The notes beneath the pieces were generated by a model. That model had not been told where the DNA came from. It saw only the letters and a list, made by a program, of their open reading frames with translations, and searched no databases. The translations under genes and the position numbers were made by a program. This document shows, one piece after another, positions 24,978 through 34,036 of a stretch of 64,000 nt of DNA. Position 1 is the first letter of the stretch. The number at the start of each line of letters is the position of its first letter. The stretch covers positions 62,001-126,000 of the forward strand of contig WESA01000001.1 of assembly GCA_009768935.1 (NCBI GenBank), read 5' to 3'. Source of the DNA: Rectinema subterraneum (GTDB lineage: Bacteria > Spirochaetota > Spirochaetia > Treponematales > Rectinemataceae).

Positions 24978-27900
24978 TGAATAAGCTCGACCTCGATGAT
25001 GCACAAAGACTCGCGGCCTGCACGAAATCGACCGCAGTCGTCACTGCCGGAGCCGGCGCGGGGAAAACCCGGGCGCTCGTTGGCCGTTTTCTCTACCTTG
25101 TTCTTGAAGAGCATGTCGAGCCGGAATCGATTCTCGCACTCACGTTTACCCGCAAGGCCGCAGCCGAAATGTTCCAGCGCGTGTATGAAGCGCTCGGCCG
25201 CCCAGAAAATGCTCGCCCGGATCTTGCCAGCCGACTCTCGAATGCGCACATTCAGACGCTCGATTCGTTTTGCAGGGAAATTGTGGCTGGCTGCGCGACT
25301 TTGTACGGTTATACGCCCGATTTTGTCATAGACGAAACAGCCTGTGCCGAGGTTGCACACAAAACCGCATACCGCTACGTCCTCGAGCAAATGCAAGCAG
25401 ATGGGCTGCGCGAGCTCCTTGGCGCCTTTGGTTTCGATGCGGTAGTCAGCGACTTGTTTGCTTCATTCGGAAGCGCGAATGTCGAACCTCATTGGATAGG
25501 CCAGCATGTATGCCATCGATCCTTCGAGATCGGCATGCGGGAATTCGAACAGACCGGCACCAGTGTAGTCCAGCAGATGCAAGCAATCGCGGCGCGCATA
25601 CTCGATGAAGCCGGCAAGGGCACGATTTCCGATTTCAAAGAAGGGAGCGCAAAAACTGTTCGCGTCGCGCAGGTTTTGCTCGAGGCTCTCGATACGGATG
25701 CGTCAAAAGACGGGGCTAGCCCGGAGCCCGGCACAGGCAGCATGCAGCAATTTTCTCGCCTCAAGGCTTTTCTCGACTACATCGACAAGCCCGAGAACAG
25801 TGTCAACTTCCAGCGTGTCGGGAAAAAAGACATCGAAATTGCAATCAAGGAGCAGGGGCAGCTACTGTTAAGAGACAAAAAGCTGCTCAAAAAGCTTCGG
25901 CAAATCATCGATTTCGAGCTGTTCCTTCCGCAATACCGCGCTGCTATGGAACGCCTCGACGAATATGCGGACGCGCTGTGCGAAGAAAAGCGCCGCGCCA
26001 ATATCATGAACTACAAGGATCTTGGAGCGCTTGCGGTTGATATCCTTTCGCGACAAAAAGATATCCGAGAGTACTGGGCATCGCGGTTCCGCTATATCCT
26101 CATCGATGAATTTCAGGACAACAATGCGATCCAGAAGCGGCTTTTGCTCTTACTGAGCCAGGAGCCGGGGATTGAGCCAGGCCCGGCGAGCGCGGAGAGT
26201 TCGACAGGAGCAGGACGTCCAGCGAAGATTGCCGAAGGCAAACTCTTTTTTGTCGGCGACGAAAAGCAATCGATTTACCTGTTCCGCGGGGCCGATGTGA
26301 GCGTGTTCAAAGCGCTGGCAAGCGAACTGGCAGCTGAGCGATTCGCGCTTGCCCGAAATTATCGCAGCGCAAAAGCGCTGATCGATTTTTTCAACGAAGT
26401 GTTTGCGGTAGTCCTGCAGCCAGCTGACCCAGCTCAGCCGCAAGCTTTCGAAGCGATCTACGAACGGATGGAAGCGAGCCCAGAGCCCGAGCCGCCAGGA
26501 TTTGTTCCGCGTATCGAATACCACCTCGTTTCAGATGAAGTGCCGCTGGAGGGGACCTCGCTACAAGAAGAGGCTGGCCCAGGTTCGTCCGCTGCAACTT
26601 CTTCTGGCGCAGCCGCTCGCGTCGCGAAGCTTGGCTCAGCCCTCTCAGCCAGAGAATCCATGGCCTTCCGCATGGCCATGTGGATCCGCAATGCTGTCGA
26701 ATCCTCTTCGCCATTGTATATCCGATGCAAAGATAGTCTCAGAAAAGCCGAATACAGCGATATCGCGATTCTGATGCGCACCACAAGCCGCCAATACGAA
26801 ATCGAAAAATACCTGCGCATGCTCGCTGTTCCCTTTGTCACCGAGACTACTGCAAGCCTCTTCACTGAGGCACCGGTCAATGATCTCTATTTTATATTGC
26901 GCCTGTTGCTCGACAGCCACGATCTTTTTGCGACTGCTGCGGTGCTGCGAAGCCCTCTCTGCCGAATCACGAATGATGGCTATGTATCGATATTGACAGA
27001 AAAACTCAGCCTTGCGGAGCTTCGTGCCAGGTCGCCTTCCGGGGCGCTTGCAGGGCTGAGTGCGGAAGACCAGGCAGCTGTTCAACGCATGGTCTTCTTC
27101 TATGATGCCTTCAGCGCGATCGCCGATCATCTGCCGCTTATGGAGATCATCTCGTTTGCCTGGGAACGTGCGTTCATAGGTCTTTCGATTTTGTCCGATC
27201 CCCAACGCCACCCGTATCTGGAACACTGGAACGCGATACGCTCAATTGCCGCAGAGACAGAAGCACAGGGCGGCCACGTGCCTGAATTCCTCAGAACGCT
27301 TCGGGCTTTCATAGACCAGAAAAGGCTCTTCGATTCAAGCACAATCCAGAAAGAAGAAGCGCAGGGCGTCAGGCTTATGACCATCCACAAATCCAAAGGC
27401 CTCGAATTCCCTATTGTGCTCATCCCATGGATGGAAGCCGGAACGAACAAAAGCGGAGGCAGCGATCTGTGGGGCGTGCTCGATGCGCCTCCGGATACGA
27501 ACCAGGACAGATACTTCACCATCGATATCGGATTCCACGACCGCGCGGATAACGGTTCGAACATTCTGCAGACGCAGGCTCGCACCTTGCGTGTCGAAAA
27601 AGAACATGCCGAGACAAAGCGCCTATTCTATGTCGCATGCACGCGCGCAATCGATCACCTCATTCTGTTTGGCGCGGCGCCTTCTCGGTCCTATGATACC
27701 GACAGTTTCCATGCGCTGCTGTTCCAGAGCACCTATAAGCTTCATCCTTCAGCAGCTGGGTATCCGGAAGCCGAGCGCCAGCAAACTGAAAATCCACAAG
27801 AAGAGCGCCCAGCAGCCGAGCACGCAGAAGCAACAAGCTCGCGGCACCTAGCGAGAATAAAGCTCAGTTTCGAACCGCTCGCGTTCGAACAGGAAGTGCA

Positions 27901-28717
27901 CAGAGAGCGCAGAGCGACCCAGAAACCCGATCTTGCCCAAGTCGCTGCCATGTACGAACGAGCACGCATAGTCGACCTCAAAAGGCCTGCGCGCAAGTTG
28001 ACGGTGAGCGCAGTTAAAGCGCACGTGGTCAGATCCGAAGCCCCTGTGCCAGCATTTTCCCCTCGCATCATCCAGGAAACCTGCTTCGAGCCTGCATCGG
28101 AAGTGTTCGAGAAAAAACGGGCGGCACAGGAAGGAACATCAGACCCGGCTGCTTTTGGCACGTTGGTGCATGAGCTGTTCGCGCATTTAGCTTCAGGCAA
28201 ACCGTTTGAAACATTCTCGCCATCAGCGATGTACCGCACAGCCAGGAATTCGCTTCGCGCAGATACAGCGGGAATTGCCAGCGTAAGCCGCAACCCAACA
28301 GGGACAGAGCTTCAGAAAAAACCTTCGGACGAAATAGCGCGCGCGTACCGCGAACTTGTGCCCCTTCTGAATAGCGACTGCTTCAAAACCCTCTTACAAG
28401 GAAATACAGTCTCTATTGAATATCCTTTCCTTCTTTCTATTCCCCCGTGGATGCTCGAAGGCAGAATCGATATGCTCATTGAGCAAAGCAGCGAGGTTAT
28501 CATCCTGGACTTGAAAACAGATGCACGCTTTGCCCCGATAGATTATGCTCTTCAGCTCGGTATATACCAGAAAGCGATCCGAGAGCTTTTTCCGGACAAG
28601 CGGGTTCGCGCCGGTCTTGTGTATTTGCGATTCGGCACGTTTGCATGGATCGAGGGAGAGCTTGAAGAATCCGCAATCGCGCGCTATTGTGAGGCCTTGG
28701 CTGCCGCTCAGGAATAA
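24977..28717 (+). CDS. addA: AddA-type UvrD-like helicase/nuclease
   Basis: This 1246-residue protein would be the motor and second nuclease of the AddAB repair complex. Superfamily 1 motifs are in order: Walker A VTAGAGAGKTRALV (K30), motif Ia LTFTRKAAAEM, Walker B LIDEFQDNN (D377), motif III VGDEKQSIYLFRGAD, motif V RLMTIHKSKGLEFPIV, and motif VI RLFYVACTRAIDHLILFGA. The C-terminal PD-(D/E)XK nuclease shows FGTLVHELFAHL, EGRIDMLIE, IILDLKTD and YALQLGIYQKAI. Low-complexity inserts occur after the LLSQ segment (PGPASAESSTGAG) and before SALSARESMAFR. The start at 24977 has GGAG upstream and overlaps the addB stop by one base. A Chi-like sequence for this enzyme is not known from the window. 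Confidence 0.92.
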   Translation: MNKLDLDDAQRLAACTKSTAVVTAGAGAGKTRALVGRFLYLVLEEHVEPESILALTFTRKAAAEMFQRVYEALGRPENARPDLASRLSNAHIQTLDSFCREIVAGCATLYGYTPDFVIDETACAEVAHKTAYRYVLEQMQADGLRELLGAFGFDAVVSDLFASFGSANVEPHWIGQHVCHRSFEIGMREFEQTGTSVVQQMQAIAARILDEAGKGTISDFKEGSAKTVRVAQVLLEALDTDASKDGASPEPGTGSMQQFSRLKAFLDYIDKPENSVNFQRVGKKDIEIAIKEQGQLLLRDKKLLKKLRQIIDFELFLPQYRAAMERLDEYADALCEEKRRANIMNYKDLGALAVDILSRQKDIREYWASRFRYILIDEFQDNNAIQKRLLLLLSQEPGIEPGPASAESSTGAGRPAKIAEGKLFFVGDEKQSIYLFRGADVSVFKALASELAAERFALARNYRSAKALIDFFNEVFAVVLQPADPAQPQAFEAIYERMEASPEPEPPGFVPRIEYHLVSDEVPLEGTSLQEEAGPGSSAATSSGAAARVAKLGSALSARESMAFRMAMWIRNAVESSSPLYIRCKDSLRKAEYSDIAILMRTTSRQYEIEKYLRMLAVPFVTETTASLFTEAPVNDLYFILRLLLDSHDLFATAAVLRSPLCRITNDGYVSILTEKLSLAELRARSPSGALAGLSAEDQAAVQRMVFFYDAFSAIADHLPLMEIISFAWERAFIGLSILSDPQRHPYLEHWNAIRSIAAETEAQGGHVPEFLRTLRAFIDQKRLFDSSTIQKEEAQGVRLMTIHKSKGLEFPIVLIPWMEAGTNKSGGSDLWGVLDAPPDTNQDRYFTIDIGFHDRADNGSNILQTQARTLRVEKEHAETKRLFYVACTRAIDHLILFGAAPSRSYDTDSFHALLFQSTYKLHPSAAGYPEAERQQTENPQEERPAAEHAEATSSRHLARIKLSFEPLAFEQEVHRERRATQKPDLAQVAAMYERARIVDLKRPARKLTVSAVKAHVVRSEAPVPAFSPRIIQETCFEPASEVFEKKRAAQEGTSDPAAFGTLVHELFAHLASGKPFETFSPSAMYRTARNSLRADTAGIASVSRNPTGTELQKKPSDEIARAYRELVPLLNSDCFKTLLQGNTVSIEYPFLLSIPPWMLEGRIDMLIEQSSEVIILDLKTDARFAPIDYALQLGIYQKAIRELFPDKRVRAGLVYLRFGTFAWIEGELEESAIARYCEALAAAQE

Positions 28718-28753
28718 GGTATAGATATACATTCACATTTCGAGGAGAAACCG

Positions 28754-29326
28754 ATGAGAATGCCTGCAAGGGCGGAAGATATCACCAAAACCGAACCGAC
28801 ACCATGGCATATTTTCCTGGTTCTGGCTCAAATCAATACGCTGACACTTGGCGGTGGATATGTCATTGTGCCCGCAATCGGCAATGCGTTCGAAAAACAG
28901 GGATGGATTGAAGAAGAAGAATTTTATCGCATTTTTTCGCGTGCGCAGGTATTCCCAGGACCAATAGCCCTCAGCACAGCCTTTCTTGCATCGTATAGAA
29001 TCGCAGGTGTTCCGGGAGCCATAGCCGCGGTGCTCGGTACTGTGCTGCCACCATTTTTTGCGCTCATTCTTGTGGGAGGCTTTATAAGCCTCTATGGCAA
29101 TACTGAGCTGTTCAAAAGGTTCTTGGGTGGCGCAGGTGCGGTTGTCCCGGGCCTTGTCGCTTCCATGTTGTGGAAAACAACCAAGAACAGGAAATGGTCC
29201 GTGCGCGCAGTGATCGAGGTGGTCGGGCTCGCGATTTTGCTGGTTGTATTCCCTTCAGCAGCATTTTTTCTTCTGCTGGGTGGCATTGCAGTATTCTATA
29301 TCGGACGGCTTGTATGGAAATCCTGA
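28754..29326 (+). CDS. chrA1: Chromate transporter, N-half type (ChrA family)
   Basis: The 190-residue membrane protein is one of a two-gene CHR transporter. The family motif FGGGY appears as LTLGGGYVIVPAIG near residues 33-46, with AQVFPGPIALS as the second signature (usually Q..PGP). Four to six hydrophobic segments follow. In some bacteria these proteins export chromate, in others the substrate is unclear. GAGGAG precedes the ATG. It overlaps the second half-gene by 13 bases. Only 36 bases separate it from addA, so it may be carried on the same transcript. Confidence 0.9.
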   Translation: MRMPARAEDITKTEPTPWHIFLVLAQINTLTLGGGYVIVPAIGNAFEKQGWIEEEEFYRIFSRAQVFPGPIALSTAFLASYRIAGVPGAIAAVLGTVLPPFFALILVGGFISLYGNTELFKRFLGGAGAVVPGLVASMLWKTTKNRKWSVRAVIEVVGLAILLVVFPSAAFFLLLGGIAVFYIGRLVWKS

Positions 29327-29826
29327 GTGTTTCGCTTGCATTTTTCAAGATCGGCATAGTCGCGTTTGGGGGCGGCTGGTCGGTAGTGGGGCTCATCAAA
29401 CATGAGATTGTCCCGCGATGGATGAATGCTGAAGCTTTCAATTCGCTCATCGCGATTGCGCAGTCAACGCCCGGGCCGATTGCGCTCAATGCAGCAACGC
29501 TGGTGGGATGGCAGAAAGCCGGCTTTCTGGGAGCGCTTGCCGCAACGTTTTCTGTAATTTTATTTCCTTTGCTCGCAATGAGTTCTGCTCTTGCTTTTGC
29601 CAAATATATTCCGCTCAAGCGCTCGCTCGCAGACGAAAGCCTTCGCTCGGGCAGCATGGCGATGATTCTCATGACGCTCTGGACATTGCTGCCACGCACA
29701 GCGCTGCCAATGCCTTGGATTTTTGCGCTTGCCGCCTTCGGGATCACGGCATTCACTAAGCTCAATGCGGTCTATGTGATTCTCGGAGCGGGCGCGCTCA
29801 ATATGCTGATTGGCGCACTTCACTAA
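29314..29826 (+). CDS. chrA2: Chromate transporter, second half (ChrA family)
   Basis: The 170-residue partner of the preceding gene carries the same signatures: VAFGGGWSVVGLIKHEIV and AIAQSTPGPIALNAATLVG. Short paired CHR proteins form antiparallel dimers in other bacteria, which the two overlapping genes here would suit. The ATG at 29314 (MEILSVSLAFF) lies inside the end of the first gene and is the natural start. Substrate could be chromate or another oxyanion; no chromate-linked regulator is in the window. Confidence 0.9.
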   Translation: MEILSVSLAFFKIGIVAFGGGWSVVGLIKHEIVPRWMNAEAFNSLIAIAQSTPGPIALNAATLVGWQKAGFLGALAATFSVILFPLLAMSSALAFAKYIPLKRSLADESLRSGSMAMILMTLWTLLPRTALPMPWIFALAAFGITAFTKLNAVYVILGAGALNMLIGALH

Positions 29827-29876
29827 AACAAAGGATTTCACGAGCCCAAGGCGCGCTGGCGGTGCTGTGCTCCCTG

Positions 29877-31046
29877 CTATTCGCGCCGAATTTCCCGCCA
29901 TTCGCGCTGGACTTCTTTGACTGCTTGAACAAAAGCAGGATACTCTCCAAGCGATTTGAGCGGAGTGAGCTCGCGAGGCAATGAAACGGGCATGACGCGC
30001 GCCAGACGCATTTCGGCAAGCAGATTGTCGACATTATCAAGCGCGCATTCGCGTTTGGATGGATCGTTGCCGGGGATATGCCAGCCTGCGTCTGGTCCCT
30101 GGCCTTCGACATAGTAGCGCTCTTTCAATAAAAGTAGAGCCCGACGCAGCCAGTCAGCGCGGTACACGCGGATTCCTACATTGGTAAGGCTGGTTGGCGC
30201 TGCATTCGGCTTCGAGCCCGCCAGTTTTTCGTGCCAGAACCCGGCAGGCAGGCCATTTTCTTCAAGAAATACAGGATAGGCGGGCTTTTCGGTCATGGCA
30301 ACGGGGATAATGACGCCAATTTCAATACCTTTCGCATCGAAGGCAGCAAAAGCGCGCAATGCAAGCTCGACTGTCAGGGGCGAATTGGCATCGCCGGCAA
30401 AATTCGTGACGACATACCGGGCATTCTGCCACAGGCTCATGCACTGCAGAGCAGCATCGCCATGGCCTGATACCTGGCCATCGGGCCCTTCTTTTTGAGT
30501 GAAAAAAGCAATCCGGGAGTGGGGCATCTCAAGGGGATTCAATACCTGCGCTTCAATTTCGCGCTCCCAGCCGCGCACGACAAGGATATGCTCTTTGATT
30601 GCGCGCACCGCTTCCACTGCATACGCGGCCATGGCAATGCGCCCTTCACCCTTTTCGCCATGAATAAAATCGGGCACCGGGAAAAGACCGCGCGGCGCAT
30701 CGAGAGGGAAGGAGGCAGCGACCTCGCCTGCCGGCCATGCGCCTGGGTTTTCTCTTGCCTTGAGAAGTGAAGCTTTCCAGCGCGTGCCCGCGCCTGCCAA
30801 AAAGGTGATCGATAGAGCGCGGCCTGCAAAGGCACTGCGCAGCAGCTGAGCAGTCAGCTGAACAAATAAGGCGCGGCGCATTGATTCATCGACAGGGCTT
30901 TCGGGCATAGAAAATGCCTCGAACAATGGAGCTGCGTTTATGGCGTTAGCTGCGCTGGCGGCTCTTGCTGCATTTGGCGCGCCGGCTGTCCCGGCGGTCT
31001 TTGCAATGTCATGTGTATTCGCCATTTCAGTCATCTGAACACTCAT
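29877..31046 (-). CDS. Nucleotidyltransferase-like hypothetical protein
   Basis: I do not recognise this firmly. After a Gly/Ala/Asn-rich N-terminal region (AKTAGTAGAPNAARAASAANAINAA) comes a segment SITFLAGAGTRWKASLLKA that resembles the LAGGxGTRW/K phosphate loop of NTP-transferases (GlmU, UGPase). DAPRGLFPVPDF then resembles the following metal/sugar loop. Later blocks RYVVTNFAGDANSP and VGIRVYRADWLRRALL would suit the sugar-binding half. It may therefore activate a sugar phosphate. It overlaps the DUF2156 gene upstream by 20 bases, so the two are likely one transcript. The start (31046) is uncertain; a second ATG at 31025 follows. Confidence 0.6.
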   Translation of the reverse strand: MSVQMTEMANTHDIAKTAGTAGAPNAARAASAANAINAAPLFEAFSMPESPVDESMRRALFVQLTAQLLRSAFAGRALSITFLAGAGTRWKASLLKARENPGAWPAGEVAASFPLDAPRGLFPVPDFIHGEKGEGRIAMAAYAVEAVRAIKEHILVVRGWEREIEAQVLNPLEMPHSRIAFFTQKEGPDGQVSGHGDAALQCMSLWQNARYVVTNFAGDANSPLTVELALRAFAAFDAKGIEIGVIIPVAMTEKPAYPVFLEENGLPAGFWHEKLAGSKPNAAPTSLTNVGIRVYRADWLRRALLLLKERYYVEGQGPDAGWHIPGNDPSKRECALDNVDNLLAEMRLARVMPVSLPRELTPLKSLGEYPAFVQAVKEVQREWREIRRE

Positions 31047-31977
31047 GAACAGTCCCCGGCCCACATTCGGCAGGCGGCTCAAGCGGTTGCGGCGCAAAAT
31101 CAGCACGATCAGGATGGAATACCATGTATTTCTTGACAAAACCGACAGGGCGGTAGGTCATTTTGGCCTGCCTGAGCCCCTCGTCTCCGAGATCCTGTTC
31201 GCGATTGATGTACCGGTAGTGTTTTGCCAGCGATTGCGCGAATGCCTGATTGATAAACTGATAAATACCTTTGAAGCGGTCGCAGGCCTTCTCGAAATGG
31301 ATTGCGAACATCTTGCCTTTCGCGAGAGGCTCACCAAGGCACCAGCCGACCGGCTCATTCTCGATATAGTACACAGCGCCTCGAAGCCCTAGAACTTCAA
31401 AATGTTCCAAAGCATCGCGCGCCGCCGCATAGTCGCCATCGACACCCTTCGCAGTCCGCCATTCTTCCAATACAGCGAGCGCATCTTTGATCCGCGCTTT
31501 TGTGAACGCTCTTTGCTCGCAGGAATACGAACTCACAAAGCCATTTACCAGATTGCGCTTTTTATGGTATGCGCGCCCATTGAGCATTGCCAGATCTTCG
31601 CGGTTATAGAGATAATCAAAATTGTCCCTGTCCTCGAAAACAAGATAGCCGCGCGCTTCAAGCTCGATGCGGTGCTGATTTGCCTGCGTCTCGGACATGT
31701 GGCGCATGTAATCATACTGGTGCATCAGCTTGTCAAAAAGGTCCACAGAAGGGAAACAGCACGGTAAATAGAAGAAGGATTTCTCCCTGCGATGCCCGGA
31801 AATAACAAGATTCCCGTCGGGCAGGCGGGAAATTCGATAGTTATAGGTGTGGCGGAACAGATAGAGCCCGGCAAACGTAAACTCTGAAATGCCGTCAGGC
31901 AAGAGATTGAGATTAGGATATAAAGCCTCTCTTGCATCGAGCTCGAGGGGCGCGAACTCAGGATAAGTCGGAATCAT
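31027..31977 (-). CDS. DUF2156-domain protein (GNAT/FEM-like fold)
   Basis: The 316-residue protein matches DUF2156, the domain also found at the C-terminus of the lysyl-phosphatidylglycerol synthase family. Typical blocks are the N-terminal FTFAGLYLFRHTYNYRI, the central REDLAMLNGRAYHKKRNLVNGF and the C-terminal YQFINQAFAQSLAKHYRYINREQDLGDEGLRQAKMTYRPVGFVKKY. Free-standing members have unproven activity. No membrane segment is present, so this is not a full flippase-synthase. The following gene overlaps by 20 bases and looks like a nucleotidyltransferase. The aminoacyl-tRNA-dependent transfer activity of related proteins is a possibility only. Confidence 0.85.
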   Translation of the reverse strand: MIPTYPEFAPLELDAREALYPNLNLLPDGISEFTFAGLYLFRHTYNYRISRLPDGNLVISGHRREKSFFYLPCCFPSVDLFDKLMHQYDYMRHMSETQANQHRIELEARGYLVFEDRDNFDYLYNREDLAMLNGRAYHKKRNLVNGFVSSYSCEQRAFTKARIKDALAVLEEWRTAKGVDGDYAAARDALEHFEVLGLRGAVYYIENEPVGWCLGEPLAKGKMFAIHFEKACDRFKGIYQFINQAFAQSLAKHYRYINREQDLGDEGLRQAKMTYRPVGFVKKYMVFHPDRADFAPQPLEPPAECGPGTVHECSDD

Positions 31978-32044
31978 TATATGAATATACTACCGAAGAG
32001 GGCACGACAAGACAAGAATACCCATAATCGCATGTTCGCCTGGT

Positions 32045-32067
32045 TTTTACCCAAGCTTCAGAACACT
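32045..32067 (-). repeat. Dispersed 23-bp repeat, copy 6 (upstream of pepT)
   Basis: On the minus strand it reads AGTGTTCTGAAGCTTGGG then TAAAA, 53 bases before the pepT start. It diverges at the third and fourth core positions but keeps both ends. Confidence 0.7.
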
Positions 32068-32120
32068 ACCCCAGTTCCACCCTTGCGCGACCCCACTCAT
32101 CGGTGCCATATTAGACTATC

Positions 32121-33377
32121 ATGAACAGAACAATCGAATTTCTTTCCCGTCCTTATGCGGACGAAGTAATGAACCGCTTTGTCAGCTATGCGAAGATCGA
32201 CACCCAGAGCAATCGCCACGCTGAAGAAACGCCGACCACAAAAGGCCAATGGGACCTCGCGCGCACACTCGAACGCGAGCTTCGCGAGATGGGTGTGCCC
32301 GATGTCGAACTTGACGATCGCTGTTATCTGATTGCCCGCCTGCCTGCAAGTCCCGGCAAAGAGCAAGCTCCCTGTATCGGGCTTATGGCGCACATGGATA
32401 CCGCGAGCGATGTTTCGGGAAGCGGCGTCAAGCCTCGAATAATCCGTGATTATGATGGCAAAGCGGTACAACTTTCGGAGCAGTACATCCTTGATCCTGC
32501 CGAGTTCCCCGATCTTGCCGAGCATGTGGATGACACCATTATCGTGACCGACGGAAGCACCCTCCTTGGCGCAGACGACAAGGCAGGTGTCGCCGAGATC
32601 ATGACGGCCATCGCCTGGCTCATCAAGCATCCGGAACTCGAGCATGGCCCCATCGACATCTACTTCACGCCAGACGAGGAAACCGGCAAGGGGATGGACC
32701 ACTTCCCCCTTAAAAAAGCCAGGGCAGTCGCCTGTTATACCCTCGATGGCGGGAAAGCGCCCGAAATCGAAGCCGAATGCTTCAACGCCTATGCGGTAAA
32801 GGCCGAATTTTTCGGCAAAGTAATCCATATCGGCGCCGCGCGCGGCAAGCTCGCGAATGCGGTTGCTATGGCTGCAAGTTTTATCGGCATGCTGCCGCGC
32901 TCCGAAAGCCCCGAAGCCACCGACAGTTGGTATGGGTACTACTGCCCCATCGAGGTGTCAGGTACCATCGACCATGCGTGGACCGAAGTATACCTTCGCG
33001 ATTTTTCCTCGGACCGCATGCAGGAGCGCATCGCGGCGCTCAAGGCATTTGCTGCTGCAGTCGAAGTCCAGTTCCCCGGTGGACAGGTAAAATTAGCCAT
33101 CACCCAGCAATACCTCAACATGAAACAGAAGCTCGATGCCCAGCCCGCAGTGCTCGAAAAACTTGAGCGGGCGATCAAGACTGCTGGCTTCGAGCCGGTC
33201 ATGAAACCCATCCGCGGAGGAACCGATGGCTCGCGCCTTACCGAGATGGGCATCCCCACGCCAAACCTCTTTACTGGCGGCTACAACTATCACAGCCGCT
33301 TCGAATGGGCTTCCGTGTCGGAGATGGCGCTCGCGGTCGAAACAATCATCAATCTTGTGCTGATCTGGGCTGAATAG
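32121..33377 (+). CDS. pepT: Peptidase T (tripeptide aminopeptidase)
   Basis: PepT is a cytoplasmic M20B zinc peptidase that removes the N-terminal residue of tripeptides. The metal motifs are HMDTASD (His and Asp) and GLMAHMDTA-to-LLGADDKAGVAEI (bridging Asp, with Glu in FTPDEETGKGM). A C-terminal GGTDGSRLTEMGIPTPNLFTGGYNYHSRFEW contains the last ligands. Length 418 is normal (about 408-410). No clear ribosome-binding site is present before the ATG at 32121. Convergent with the reductase gene, overlapping by 29 bases. It fits the amino-acid-fermenting lifestyle suggested by the lysine cluster. Confidence 0.95.
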   Translation: MNRTIEFLSRPYADEVMNRFVSYAKIDTQSNRHAEETPTTKGQWDLARTLERELREMGVPDVELDDRCYLIARLPASPGKEQAPCIGLMAHMDTASDVSGSGVKPRIIRDYDGKAVQLSEQYILDPAEFPDLAEHVDDTIIVTDGSTLLGADDKAGVAEIMTAIAWLIKHPELEHGPIDIYFTPDEETGKGMDHFPLKKARAVACYTLDGGKAPEIEAECFNAYAVKAEFFGKVIHIGAARGKLANAVAMAASFIGMLPRSESPEATDSWYGYYCPIEVSGTIDHAWTEVYLRDFSSDRMQERIAALKAFAAAVEVQFPGGQVKLAITQQYLNMKQKLDAQPAVLEKLERAIKTAGFEPVMKPIRGGTDGSRLTEMGIPTPNLFTGGYNYHSRFEWASVSEMALAVETIINLVLIWAE

Positions 33378-33954
33378 CCAGCATGCTGTGAATGCTGTCC
33401 AGCCAGGCTTTGCGCTGGGCATAGGTACTGTGTCGGAGGTTCCAGAACACGTGGACATCCGCTTCAGTTACGCCGCAAAATGTAAGCACATTCTCTTTCC
33501 AGACCATAACGGGCGGCCAATCATTTAGTATGCCGCTTTCCGGCTCTCGCGCGTCCGTCGTGATGAATACATCGAATCGCTTTTGTGAGAACAGGCCCGG
33601 TGCATCAGCGTTTTTGAAATCCGCTTCCCTGAATCCATATGCGATGCCCGGCCGGAACACCCTGTCCAGAAATCCCTTCATAATAGCAGGCGGGCCTCCC
33701 CACCAATCCGGATAGACAAAAACAACCCGGTCAGCTGCCTGTATCCGCTCCTGATAGCGAAGCGTCGTCTCATCGAAACTGAACTTGCGGGGCAGCTCTT
33801 CCTGGGGCATCACCGGGTTGAAAGCATCGGCATAGAGGTCGATCAAGCCCACAGGATCGTACCCTTGCTGCCCAAGCGAGCGCACAATCTCGGCAGCTAT
33901 CGCACTGTTGAAACTCTGTTTTTTGGGCTGAGCCAATATTACTAAAGCGTTCAT
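33349..33954 (-). CDS. NAD(P)H:quinone-oxidoreductase-like flavodoxin-fold protein
   Basis: The 201-residue protein belongs to the NQO/KefF-type flavodoxin fold. The FMN/FAD phosphate loop is NALVILAQPKKQSFNSAIAAEI at residues 2-23. The second flavin block VVFVYPDWWGGPPAIMKGFLDRVFRPGIAY and the third FVFI-like TTDAREP block are also present. It probably reduces quinones or similar compounds with NAD(P)H. GGAGAC five bases before the ATG at 33954 fixes the start; a frame extends further upstream. It diverges from the sufT-like gene across an 80-base AT-rich region. Confidence 0.85.
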   Translation of the reverse strand: MNALVILAQPKKQSFNSAIAAEIVRSLGQQGYDPVGLIDLYADAFNPVMPQEELPRKFSFDETTLRYQERIQAADRVVFVYPDWWGGPPAIMKGFLDRVFRPGIAYGFREADFKNADAPGLFSQKRFDVFITTDAREPESGILNDWPPVMVWKENVLTFCGVTEADVHVFWNLRHSTYAQRKAWLDSIHSMLAIQPRSAQD

Positions 33955-34011
33955 TCCGTCTCCCTCAAAAATTTTTGCTAAATTCCTACTTGACAACTAG
34001 AATATATACAC

Positions 34012-34036
34012 AAACTTGACTATATTAGTATAGTAT
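34012..34036 (+). promoter_or_regulatory. IscR-like (Rrf2) operator abutting the sufT start
   Basis: The 25 bases starting AAACTTGACTATATTAG match the E. coli type 1 IscR consensus (ATASYYGACTRWWWYAGTCRRSTAT) at 22 of 25 positions by hand alignment. The site ends directly at the sufT ATG. A second TACTTGACAACTAG-like half-match starts at 33988. Iron-sulfur operons are controlled by Rrf2 regulators in many bacteria; that one acts here is inferred, and no Rrf2 gene is in the window. Confidence 0.5.

Noticed and set aside
32097..32828. 243-codon minus-strand frame opposite pepT
   Set aside because: PepT motifs are intact on the plus strand and the antisense frame has no homologous feature.
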